Shown here in pieces: positions 38,201 to 48,399 of a stretch of DNA of 64,000 bases. How positions within the stretch are numbered: position 1 is the stretch's first letter; every line of letters starts with the position of its first letter. The DNA comes from Lepturacanthus savala. Its lineage: Eukaryota > Chordata > Actinopteri > Scombriformes > Trichiuridae. Made by a program: the position numbers and the translations under genes. The stretch is from positions 11,670,892 through 11,734,891 of the forward strand of contig CM060481.1 of NCBI GenBank assembly GCA_030544235.1, written 5' to 3'. The notes beneath the pieces were generated by a model. It was not told where the DNA came from. It ran no database searches and saw only the letters and a program-made list of their open reading frames with translations.

Positions 38201-41200
38201 AAGTTGCAGCAAGTAGTGAAATTCATATGTCAGAAAATAATGAAAAATATAGATCAATCGTTCCCTCAGCCCAGGATGCATACCTAAAATATATTGTTTT
38301 GTCCCAACAAATAGTCCACAACAACCCAAAGATATTCAGTGTACTGTTACAGAAAACTAACGTTGATATTTACAAAGCTGCGTTAAGAGAATGTGGGGAA
38401 AAGAAAAACTGCCAAATCAATGAATGAAAAATCCAAAATAGCTGGTATTAATCAACTAATCAATTAATCAACTAATTGTTTCAGCTCTAGCTGTAGTGGA
38501 TAGTTCAAGCAATTATTTGTTATTTTGGCAAATTCCTTTTTTTTTTTTTACTAATTTACATATCATCTCTGGGATGATTATCATCTCTTTATATTTAAAG
38601 CTACTTTTACTTTTGCTACTAGTTTATATTCTGGGGGGAAATCAATAATGTCATCAACGTGACTAGATAGACTATTATTATCTGCCGTAAGACCCAACCT
38701 ATAATATATATTTACAGTACAATAATGAACTTATTTGAGGTTTTGATACTCCAAATACAATACATTTGCAATTTAAAGTACAAATAATTTAACTCAGTTT
38801 AGTTGTACAGAGCTCTCTCAAGCGCCTCACTGGAGCTACAGAAAGCAGAGGGCCTGTCTCATGAATATTCATGAGCCGCTCTTCTGATTGACTGATTTTA
38901 ACGTGAAAGGTAACCGTATGTGGGTCAAACTACTCAGCGGGACAAACAAGCAGGACACGAGCAAAACAAAATGTATTAAAACATATTTTGACTTACATCA
39001 TTTATTTAGAAATAAATTGTTGGGGGGGGGGACTGGGCCTGTGGTGCCACCCAACAGTAATATCAAACATAATCTTACCATCAGTAAAATGTAAAAGATG
39101 ATACAATCTCATTCAGATAGAGACTTTATTATTTATGTATAAAAGAAAATGAGATAAATGTGAAGCCAGCGTTACTCCCAGCTTACAGAACCAGTGTTTC
39201 CTGTGGTTTATTCTCCTCATGTGACATGATGTGACAGGACTGTTGTAACACACTCACAATCAGGTGCTGTAGTGTGTGTGTGTGTGTGTGTGTGTCTGTG
39301 TGTGTGTATTATAAGTGTATAAATGTGTGTGTGTGTGTGTGTGTGTGCGCGCTCCCATGTACACACATTGGCCTCACCCTGTCCTCTCCATCTGCTCTGT
39401 CTCATCCGTATTAGTACGTGTGTGTGTGTGTGTGTGTGGGGGGGGGGGGGGGTATGTGTGTGTGCGCGTGTGTGCTTATGATATGTGTGTGTCTGTTTCT
39501 CATGTCAGGCCGTGTGGGATGCCCTAACCCTGGGGCTGACGGCCTACTCATGCTCAATGGTAATTATCTCTTAGCACCATCTCCCTCTGTGTGTGCAGCT
39601 CTCGTGATGCTTCCACTGTTACTCTTTAGCCTCATTAGACACACTCAGCAGACTCAGCAGTGCAATATGTTCACACTACTGTAGGTGGCATGTGATACAT
39701 GTAGAGACAAGAATGTCTGCCACTGTTTTCAATTTTTGTCATCAATCCATGCGGTATATTAGCATAAAGGGAGCCAAACGCTCACCTATCGCCACTGATG
39801 ACTTCCATTTTCTCATTACGCCAAAATGTGCCTTAATTCAAACCCAGACACACACACATGTTCTGTGATGGTGCTCACATGGTGAGGAGTGTTTCCTTTG
39901 TCACACGAGGGCTTCAAATGCCCCATGAAACAATGCTTTCCAACACGCTCTCGTTAAGATGTCAAATTTCAGCTCCACTCAGAATAATTGTAGTGTCGCA
40001 GAGGCTTTTCGTTGGTGTCAAAAAATAAAATCTTGTTTTATAACAGTTTTAGCAGGACACAAATCTGGGTCAGAAAGCATTTACAAAAAAAAAAAAAAGT
40101 TACGAGCGTACTGTTCTGTTTTCTGGTGTCCGCTGTTTCCTCTTGAGACAATTCATTTTTGTGTCTTTTTTTAAATTATTCTGGATAGACTTTTAGGTCA
40201 TTTCTTGCCAAACATGTTTCTGTGATGAGCCTCGTTGTCCCCGACAGAGGTCATCCAGAGCTTTTCAGCGATGTTAACGTAAGATAACATATGTGGAGTT
40301 TATTTTTCTGGTTTTCATCATCTTTTCAACATCTTCTATCAGATCTTAGGTCTTAGAAAATTTAGGTTTCCATGGAAGTGAGAATAACACAACTTGATTT
40401 TGTTTGATATTCTATCCAAAAATATGTGATCGTAGGATTAGATAAGACACATGTAAGACATTCAAAGTCTTGTTCTGGGTCTCAGGAGGAAGTCGCTTTA
40501 GTACATTTCTTAAGTGGCAGCTTATGACTGAATTGATAATTGTTGAGAACACAGAGGTCATGAGATAACTGAGGTTTCAATAATACAAAAATTGAGAAAT
40601 GTCTGCACAGCTGAAACTTGCACTCTGTCACTTTTCTACATGCAGCCAGGAGCTATGGGAGACGTCGAGGTAAACTCAGCTTTCTACAAACACGTCTGTT
40701 TTCTTGTGGCTTATTCTCTTGTGGCATGCTTTATTCTAATTACTAGATGATTGGATTCCAAACTGAGGCCTATAAGTCTGGATTGAGATTTGAAATTCTT
40801 TTTTTTGTTTGTTTTTTTTAAAGCTAAATCTGAGCTTTTGATGGTGTTGATGTAGAATTCAAATTTTGTTTTTGTCCCAAAACATTGTCATCTGCATTTA
40901 AAAAAATCTAACAAAATTGCTTTATTATTATATTTCTTTTTTTTACTATCCAGACATGCATGAAGTCAATGGTTTCAGGTCTGGTCAAGTTTACCCAGTG
41001 GTGGAAAGTAAATAAGTACATTTACTGAAGTAGAAAAATCAATACTTTTTTTTTTTTTAACTTTTTTAGTTTTTACTTGAGTGTTTCCATTTTATACTTC
41101 TTTATAATTTACTGCACCTCAGAGGGAAATATTGTCTGACAGCTGTGTTTCACATTACAAATGTTCATACCCTTTCCATCCAATGAAATAATGAAAACAT

Positions 41201-42690
41201 GTATCTCCAAATGTGGTGTTTTTTAATTTTTTTGTGATAAACTAAAGGATTAAGTGTTTCAGAAAATGATCCCACTTTTTTAGCTAAATAAACTCTTGGA
41301 TTAGGTGGAAAGCACATTGTGAGCAAGATGAAACCAGTAAAACAAGTTGAGTTTTTAGAGATACATGGTTCTCACAGGACCGTAATGCTGCAAACAGGCG
41401 AAAATGATCCTATAGATTGAACTTCCCAGAGTAATCAATTATAAAAATTAGATAAACCTGCCTCAACCTTTGATATCTACAGCAATAAAATGCAACATAC
41501 ACATTAATGCAGAAGTAATATCTATCTGAAAACATCCCATATAATAGTAAAACACTGAGAAGGGCCCATTTTCCTGTACAATAAGTATGTTTAATTTGAT
41601 GCTTTAAGTATATTTTACTGATAATACATTACATACTTTAAGGTTTTGAATGTAGGACTTTTACATATTACATATTTACGTATTTTCAGTGTATTATTTC
41701 CTGAATAGGACGAACAAAGGATCTGAACACTTCGTCCACCACTGTGTTTACCTGAACCAGTGCGGCAGTTGTGCTCTGCTCAGCTATGTTGTTAACAGCT
41801 TTGTCCCGCACAGCCTGCCTCTCCACACCCGCTTTATCTGCCGCGATACTCAGAGCGGAGCGCACATGACCGCGCGTTCCGGTCTCAGGCCTGCACAAAA
41901 TAAATTGTACATAATCCTCGCTATAAGCTGGGTGCTTTTGTCTCACAACCACTCAGGTTAAAACCGCAGAGTAAAACCGGTCACATTATTTTATAGACTG
42001 CCTCTTCTCTGAATGTGACCTTGTGATAACAGATATATAGAAGAGGAGAGGCGGGTCACATGACTGTGTGTGTGGATACATGTTTGTGAGTCCTTTCTGC
42101 TTGCGGGTGTTTTATTAGGAATGCCTGACTTGCTTTTGGATTTACCTCCTGTTTTTTTTTTTTGTTTTTCCTCCACCAGGACGCTCCTCCCTCTTCCCAA
42201 TTGATGACAATCTCCTTGACGACAGCCACGGCAACCAGGGTGTCCCGGGAGTCCTCGGCTCCCCCAACTGTTACCCACACCAAAATGGGGAGCGCATTGA
42301 GCGCTTCTCCCGTAAGGTGTTTGTGGGAGGTCTGCCTCCGGACATAGACGAAGGTGAGAGGACCACGATACACTGTATTTCTGGACTTTCATGTTTCTTT
42401 TTTCAGTTTTGCATACCCATTTTTTTCTCCACTCCCTTTCCAGATGAAATAACCTCAAGCTTCCGCCGCTTTGGGCACCTGGTGGTGGACTGGCCACACA
42501 AAGCAGAGAGCAAATCCTACTTTCCACCTAAAGGTACTGGCAAAAGCAGCCAAACACTATATTACACCAACAGTATTTACATAGAGCTTCAATGGCACAA
42601 AGCTATGATGCTAATAAATAATAAGTTCAATACTGATGATCCAACATGAGAACATACGTCATCCAGTCTTTGTGTTTTCTAATGTGTTTA

Positions 42691-42732
<42 letters not shown>

Positions 42733-43935
42733 CCTAGGATACGCATTCCTGCTGTTTCAGGAGGAGAGCTCAGTGCAGGCCCTCATTGAAGCCTGCATGG
42801 AGGAGGATGGGAAGCTCTACCTGTGCGTTTCCAGCCCCACCATCAAGGACAAGCCTGTGAGTGCAGCAGCACCTGCTGGCGCTGAGAAGACACAGACATT
42901 CCATTTAAAAAAAAAAAGAAGAAATAAAAAGAATAGTGCATAGTAATATGTGGATTTAACGTTGAGTTTTATTTTGAATCCAGGTGCAAATCCGACCATG
43001 GAACCTGAGCGACAGTGATTTTGTGATGGATGGATCTCAGCCCCTGGATCCCCGCAAGACCATCTTTGTGGGAGGCGTCCCTCGGCCCTTAAGAGCGAGT
43101 AATTAGACCCACTTTTTTTGTCATGTACCTGTATTTTTAATCCTTCCGCAGCCTCAACAAACGGTAACGTACTGAAATAGCTGATCAGCTGTATGTTGGA
43201 TGAGCATTAACTCTCTGTCTGACAGCTTGTCGCCACCTCCTGCACCTTTTTGTCATTCTTTCGCCAAAGTAAATCAATTATTGAATTTTTCTGCTTTCTT
43301 TCACCTCCCCCCCAGTCGAGCTGGCCATGATTATGGATCGTCTGTATGGCGGGGTCTGCTACGCAGGAATTGACACCGATCCGGAGCTCAAGTATCCTAA
43401 GGGAGCAGGGCGAGTGGCATTCTCCAATCAGCAGAGTTACATCGCCGCCATCAGCGCAAGATTTGTCCAGCTGCAGCATGGAGACATCGACAAGCGGGTA
43501 CAACATCTTCATTAACGATGCTCTTTTTTATAAAGTTTGTGTGTGTGACTGTGTGTGCTGTGCTGCCAGCATCACCACAGACCAGAAGCTTGTTGCTGTG
43601 GTGAGCGAAAGCTTATTGTGGATGATTCAATCAGCTTGCTTTCCTCTCTTAAGCAATTTCACGCTTTCCCTGACACACTTTTTATGTCTCCTCTGAAACG
43701 TTTGCAGGTGGAGGTGAAGCCGTACGTCCTAGACGATCAGCTGTGTGACGAGTGCCAGGGTGCACGCTGCGGCGGGAAATTCGCCCCCTTTTTCTGCGCC
43801 AACGTCACCTGTCTGCAGTACTACTGCGAGTTCTGCTGGGCCAACATCCACTCCCGCGCCGGACGAGAGTTTCACAAGCCGCTGGTCAAGGAGGGCGCCG
43901 ACCGTCCGCACCAGATTCACTTCCGCTGGAACTAG
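30859..43935 (+). CDS. cpeb2: Cytoplasmic polyadenylation element-binding protein 2
   Basis: RNA-binding regulator of mRNA poly(A) tail length and translation, cytoplasmic. Exons: 30859-31821, 33232-33501, 36607-36697, 39509-39559, 42180-42353, 42444-42533, 42738-42856, 42984-43098, 43316-43497, 43708-43935; phases agree throughout and give 760 aa. The ATG at 30859 is the first in frame after a TGA at 30706. Residues 1-321 are a disordered Ser/Gly/Pro/Gln-rich region containing PAFFQSFSPVS and QSRRSPVSPQ. RRM1 (about 503-590) begins KVFVGGLPPDIDE. RRM2 (about 608-690) begins KTIFVGGVPRP. The C-terminal zinc-binding domain has cysteines at about 698, 701, 706, 715, 720, 725 and 728 and histidines at 733 and 741; it ends IHFRWN. 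The residues GNGWGSGGMSWG and RDHRRGNGMG fit CPEB2 better than CPEB3/4, and the neighbours c1qtnf7 and cc2d2a support this. At the exon 8/9 junction the split codon reads Ile (RAIELAM) where other CPEB2-4 proteins have Val. Confidence 0.95.
32236..32297 (+). repeat. (TG)n microsatellite in cpeb2 intron 1
   Basis: About 30 TG units with a single CG-containing interruption near 32255. Confidence 0.95.
34031..34454 (-). mobile_element. hAT-like CAGTGGTGGAA repeat, degenerate copy
   Basis: Internal blocks GGATCATTTACTTTAAGTAC, AGTCCTGCATTCATAATTCT and AAAGTACCTCAAACTTG follow the order seen in the teleost repeat with CAGTGGTGGAA ends. The right end TTCCACCATTG is the inverted terminal sequence with one change; the left end (CAGTATTT) has decayed. 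It lies in cpeb2 intron 2. It is in the opposite orientation to the copy at 40996-41744. Confidence 0.65.
36931..37553. mobile_element. Non-autonomous DNA element with CACTGCAAAAAAA ends
   Basis: The left end CACAGCAAAAAAAG and the right end TTTTTTTGCAGTG are inverted copies with one mismatch. CAGAGTA precedes the left end and CAGAGGA follows the right end (6 of 7 identical), which could be a decayed target-site duplication. It sits in cpeb2 intron 3. No coding capacity was seen. Confidence 0.55.
38299..38490 (+). repeat. Dispersed repeat fragment in cpeb2 intron 3
   Basis: The blocks GTCCACAACAACCCAAAGAT, ATATTCAGTGTACTGTTACA, then TTAATCAACTAATTGTTTCA and GCTCTAG, are in the order of a very common teleost repeat that ends with the ATTAATCGACTAATTGTTTCAGC-type tail (quoted in part from memory). 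It overlaps a 184-codon open frame, which is therefore not a gene. Confidence 0.55.
38858..38875. repeat. Perfect 18-bp palindrome
   Basis: CTCATGAATATTCATGAG is its own reverse complement. The inner ATGAATATTCAT resembles a palindromic POU-dimer (MORE-type) site. It lies in cpeb2 intron 3. Confidence 0.8.
39271..39453 (+). repeat. Clustered TG microsatellites and G run upstream of cpeb2 exon 4
   Basis: TG tracts lie at about 39271-39307, 39325-39346 and 39418-39438, followed by a G run at 39439-39452. Exon 4 begins at 39509, so this tract is within about 60 bases of an alternatively used exon. Confidence 0.9.
39509..39559 (+). CDS. cpeb2: cpeb2 exon 4, 51-nt in-frame cassette
   Basis: It enters and leaves in phase 1, so it can be skipped without a frameshift. 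It encodes RVGCPNPGADGLLMLN after a split Gly, matching the 17-residue alternatively spliced segment of mammalian CPEB2-4 (RLSYPHPGTDNLLMLN in human CPEB2). The acceptor is TCATGTCAG and the donor is G|GTAATT. Compared with the mammalian form the first half has diverged while LLMLNG is retained. Confidence 0.85.
40646..40669 (+). CDS. cpeb2: cpeb2 24-nt cassette microexon (B region)
   Basis: TTTTCTACATGCAG precedes and GTAAAC follows exactly 24 nt. In the phase left by exon 4 (phase 1) it encodes ARSYGRRR, and it rejoins exon 5 in frame to give RRRGRSSLFPID. Mammalian CPEB2-4 have an 8-residue alternatively spliced B region at this same place, known to create a basophilic kinase site. The TGC immediately before the AG is the pattern seen at SRRM4-dependent neuronal microexons. 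It is not counted in the 760-aa model. Inclusion gives about 768 aa. Confidence 0.8.
40996..41744 (+). mobile_element. hAT-like CAGTGGTGGAA element with 8-bp target duplication
   Basis: The left end CAGTGGTGGAAAGTA and the right end CTTCGTCCACCACTG are inverted terminal repeats. AGTTTACC (40988-40995) precedes and TGTTTACC (41745-41752) follows: 7 of 8 bases agree, which fits the 8-bp duplication made by hAT transposases. The interior has no transposase frame, so it is non-autonomous. It is inserted in the cpeb2 intron between the microexon and exon 5. Confidence 0.8.
42692..42731 (+). repeat. (TG)n directly upstream of cpeb2 exon 7 acceptor
   Basis: About 20 TG units end only five bases before the acceptor AG at 42736-42737, replacing most of the polypyrimidine tract (only TTCCT remains). 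Confidence 0.95.
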
Positions 43936-46900
43936 AGATGAGTCCGCAGTCATGGTGACACAAGTCAGGGGGAAGGGAAACGAAAACGCTGTCTAACAGG
44001 AAAAAGAGCATCGCTCTGCCTCTCCTGCTCTCCTAAGCTATCAGTATAATCGAGTACGTAACACTATACAGTATATACTATATATATATCTATATATCTT
44101 TTGTAGCAGCCAAACACCACAAGCCTCAGTTTTTCACCAAAACCCCCCTCACATCTCAGGCTCTGACAACTCTACAAGTCGTTTGTGGTACTTTCATCTT
44201 TTCTAAGAGGAGATTTAAAAAGAGATTGATTTTTGTAGGTTTTTTTATTATTATTTTTGTATGTGAGATTCAAAGTAGATATGGGAATGTTTTTGCATGG
44301 GGGCAGCTCGTCTGTCTGTTTGTCTGCTGCTAGCCGACCCACAGTGCGCGCAGCGCACACTTGTTTCTGGGAAAACCTTGATTCTCTAATGTGGACGCCT
44401 GCCCCAGGTCATTAACCAAAGGTAGCAAAATGGTAGGAAGCATACACTTAACCGCTAAAAACAAAAAAACAAAACAACAAAAAAAAACGGTTATTTTTTA
44501 ATGTCGCCATGGACTCTTCCTTCTTGTTAGAGTTTATTACAAAGAAAAATTAACAAAAAAAAAGACGATAGGGTTATTTCTGCGCTCATACCCGACCCAT
44601 AGAGTAATACCTCAAAATACAAAAATCTGGTTTCTGCTAACTGTATTCAACATTTATACTTAACAAGCTATTTTAGAAGCTTTGCTGCTATATATACTTA
44701 TATATGAGTAGATGTGTAGGTATTATATTTAATGCCATTTATAAATCAGAATCAAAATGAAAATGCAGTACGCACTCAAACACTTATGGCCCCCGTTGCC
44801 ATGGAAAGAGTTAACGTGCATGAAACGACAATAGGCTTAGCTACACAAATAGCATGCAGGGTGGAAGTGAGAAAAAAAAACACTTTGCGGAAAAAAACGC
44901 GTCGAAAAAAAACAAACCACTGAATTCATGATTAAAGATGAGTCATACAATTCTATAGTGAGTAGCATGATCATCTACTACAGATGCCTAAGAGGGAAAA
45001 AATCTGACTGAAGATACAAAAAAACCACACAAAAAAAACCTATTTAAACTTGCATGCATTGATGTTTATCTGTTGTTTGATCCGTTTACATACAAAAAGT
45101 GATATTGGTTCTACTGTAGATTTAGTGGACGCCATCGTTTTTGTGACGCGGTGGCTTATATGGCAAAAAAAAAGATAATAATAATAATAATAATAATCCT
45201 GTCGAGAAGCAGAGTGGTGTTCAGTGGTTTGTGTTTGTGTCGTCCCTATGCTGTGTGACTCCTTGTTAGTATAGACTGAGGCTCTAGTTTAGTTACCAAC
45301 ACATTATGTAGTAGAGGAGAATGAAAACACCCAATCACTCCGCCTTCGCCCTTCATACCCCTGTATATTTGTATGGTTCCAAAGGTTAATCTCATACAGC
45401 ATCCCCCTGGCTGACCAAACGCAAACAAAAGACTCGATAAGCTCGGGGAGACTTAGCTGGGAGAAGAGTGTGTGTGTATGTGTGTGCGCGTGCGTGTGTG
45501 TGAGCAGCATGGAGCGTCCGAGGGCTGAAGGTCACGTTAATAAGCATCCTTAGAGCGCGTTCGCCTCGCCCGAAATGCGTGTTTTATAACGACTGAGCAG
45601 CTTCCACGGCTCCCGGAAGATAAAAAAGCAACACGTCTCCTCAGCGAGCTTCATATACTGAAAGGTGAAACTCTCCTCTCTCTTCGTTCATATCGTTTGT
45701 TTGAATTTTCCACCCTCGAAAAACTATTTAGGGACAATCTTTCTGTGAGCAAAAGGACGGCGGCCCAGCCCACCGTCCGGTACTGTACTCCATGTAGTCG
45801 TGTCGTTGTCGTGGTTGTTTCGTGCTCCATGACCTCCCCCCACCCCCGGTGCGTGCGTGCTCGTTGGTATCGGTGTTCAGGCGTCAAGTGTGTACTGTTA
45901 CAAAACCTTAATGGATCTGAAACTCGAAGTTGATTTACTTATTTATATAATTTAATAAGTTTGTGTCACTGGCCCTTCAGTATCCCTGATGTTTTTTATA
46001 ATATATTATGCACTACTTTTCTATCCCCTCCCCCCTCACACACACACACACTCATTTTATCTCTAATTCACCCTTACTGTAAGTGATTTCAGTGCAGATG
46101 TGGACTCCCTGAAACCTCCACCTATTTATAATTCTACAGATGATTTATTAATTTTTTGTTTTATTATTTTTTCATGATTACTTATTTAAGATGTAGCAGT
46201 GAAGCAGTGGTCTTAATTTATCTGTGTTCTGTATGAGTAGAGCAGGAAATCCAATATTTTCTAATATATATTCTAAAGTAGTCTGGATGTTGCTAACCCC
46301 CCGAGAGGAGCTGAGAGTTAACGAAGGTCGTGGCGGCTCCCATCTTCTTCCCTGTGGCTTTAGTTCTCATGGTGTCCGATGCGAACATGTTTGAATATCG
46401 TCACCTGTAACACTTGACTCATGCTGTTTTTTTGTTGTTTTTTTTCTGTGAGGTTCTATTTTCTATGTTGAACACTGTTACTTTGTTCTGTACATGTCTT
46501 TGTTTTTGTAAAAATCATATTTATTTTACTATTTTTGTAGACAAAAAAAAACCTATTTGATTTTGATTGTATTTTTCTATTTAAATGCGATTATTATACA
46601 ATTTATCCCCCCACCCTCCACCCCCAACCCCAATGCTATTTATGTCCAAAAAAAAAAGCAAAGTTCTGTTCAAAGACAAATGAATCATGTCATTAGTAAA
46701 CACATCAAAGGTTTTTTGATATACAGTTGAATTGATTCTTATTTTCATACACATTTCACTTGAAGGAAGGAAACATGAAGGTTTTACTATATTCTTGGAA
46801 GACACTTGAGATTCTCCCTTGTTGCATCGAGGCCCCAGCTGCCTGTCCTCGTAGATGCTCTGAAACTTGAATATAACACATTTTGAAAGGCTGACTAACC

Positions 46901-47600
46901 TCGAATCTGTGTTGTGACGTGCAATACTGTTTCTAATGTTTGTATAAAAGTAAGAATTACAGTGTAAACCTTTTTAATGCAGATTTATTTTTTTCATTGC
47001 ATATTTTGCAGATTTCTGATCCACAGTGTCATTTTTTACTGTCAGAAAAGAAAACCCTGTTTTTTCATTGCAACTATTTTTAAATCCAGATATCTTTGTA
47101 CTGATGTAAATGATTGTAGTTATTTTGGATAGTGTTTTGCTAACAAACGGAGAGACTTTTTCATGCATATTTCTATTTCATTTCATCTTGTTTTATCCCA
47201 TGTTTTTATTTCATTTGTTAGTAGCAGGATTCTCGTGGAATAATTTTTCATATTAAATGTCATTGGTATTATTTTGTATTTTTATGAGGAAATACACTAT
47301 ATATAATTTTAAGATGCTAATTGCTAAGATATAATTTTGAGTTTAATTATTTTTAAAGCTAAATATTTGTAATTTTATTGTTAAAAGTGACTAATTTCTA
47401 AATCAGAGTTCGTGTATAGATTCACACAAAAGTGGTTTATGAGGTGTTTGGATTGTAATTATTACTGAATGGTTCTTTGATATGCAAAATGAATATCATG
47501 TTTATTTTTATTTTTGTTGGTTTTGTATTTAAATGGGGTGTTGATTATGATCTCTTTTTTTTCTTTCACTTCCTGAATAAAGACCCATTCTGTTTGGACA
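43936..47600 (+). other. cpeb2: Predicted cpeb2 3' UTR, about 3.6 kb
   Basis: AT-rich sequence after the TAG at 43933-43935, with no recognisable coding sequence. It includes AT-rich elements and T-rich runs, and a (TAA)n stretch near 45176-45196. The first convincing poly(A) signal near its end is AATAAA at 47576-47581, followed by a TG-rich stretch; a second AATAAA is at 47784-47789. Long, AU-rich 3' UTRs are usual for CPEB genes. The end is inferred. Confidence 0.55.
47576..47581 (+). terminator. cpeb2: Probable cpeb2 poly(A) signal
   Basis: Canonical AATAAA, followed within 50 bases by a long TG tract that can serve as the downstream GU-rich element. It lies 3.6 kb after the stop codon. 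Confidence 0.55.
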
Positions 47601-47623
47601 CAACATGGCTGCTGCTGCATATG

Positions 47624-47727
<104 letters not shown>

Positions 47728-47954
47728 CACTTATTACCTTTATTGTACCTGTCCTTACACATTATCTGTTTTTATATTTAATCAATAAATGATTGTTAAC
47801 ATTACTAAGTGCTCTACATATTTTCAATTCTTCACTGCAGCTACAGAATTAAATATATGTATATCTTCTTTGTTTGAACTGAAATTACTTTTACATTTGT
47901 CCTCACAGTTTAACATACGAGTTCCTTTAAAAAAACATTCATTTTCTCTCTCTT

Positions 47955-48399
47955 TTAAAGGGGCCCTATGAATAGAAAAGACTGTTCTTGTGTGTTAATA
48001 TTTTGGTATTCCTGATAACAGGCAAACTGTGAAATAAGACCCCCTGTTGTGGTCCGGCCTCCTCTGATGTGTTGAAACCTGACTGAACAAGCCATTTAGA
48101 AATCGCTCTGGATGTCACAACAGGAGTGGAAACTATTAGTGACCGCCCCTGTATCCATGTAACCAACCCCCTCCTTCCCGAGTGTTTGTTCGTGACACCC
48201 CAAGTGTCAGAGAGGCGTGTCATCTCCGACAGGGGAGGGGGTGAAATAGGGTTTTGTATGAGTAAGTGTGTGAGAAGGTGGACTGTATTGCAACTACAGG
48301 TCTATCTAATTGTTATTGAACGATAAATGATGCAATGCTATGAATAGACCATGAAAATTAACATATTAAACTGGGAAAATGGCAAATAGGACCCTTTAA
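47955..48399. mobile_element. MITE-like repeat, TTTAAAGGG(G)CCCTA ends, copy 1
   Basis: The left end TTAAAGGGGCCCTA and the right end TAGGACCCTTTAA are imperfect inverted repeats. Internal blocks GGATGTCACAACAGGAGTGG, TGTATCCATGTAACC and GACCATGAAAATTAACATAT recur at 52520-53130 in the same order. It is non-coding and lies between cpeb2 and c1qtnf7. Confidence 0.65.

Noticed and set aside
37873..38427. 184-codon open frame in cpeb2 intron 3
   Set aside because: It overlaps a common dispersed repeat (38299-38490), has no recognisable domain, and lies inside an intron of a well-supported gene.
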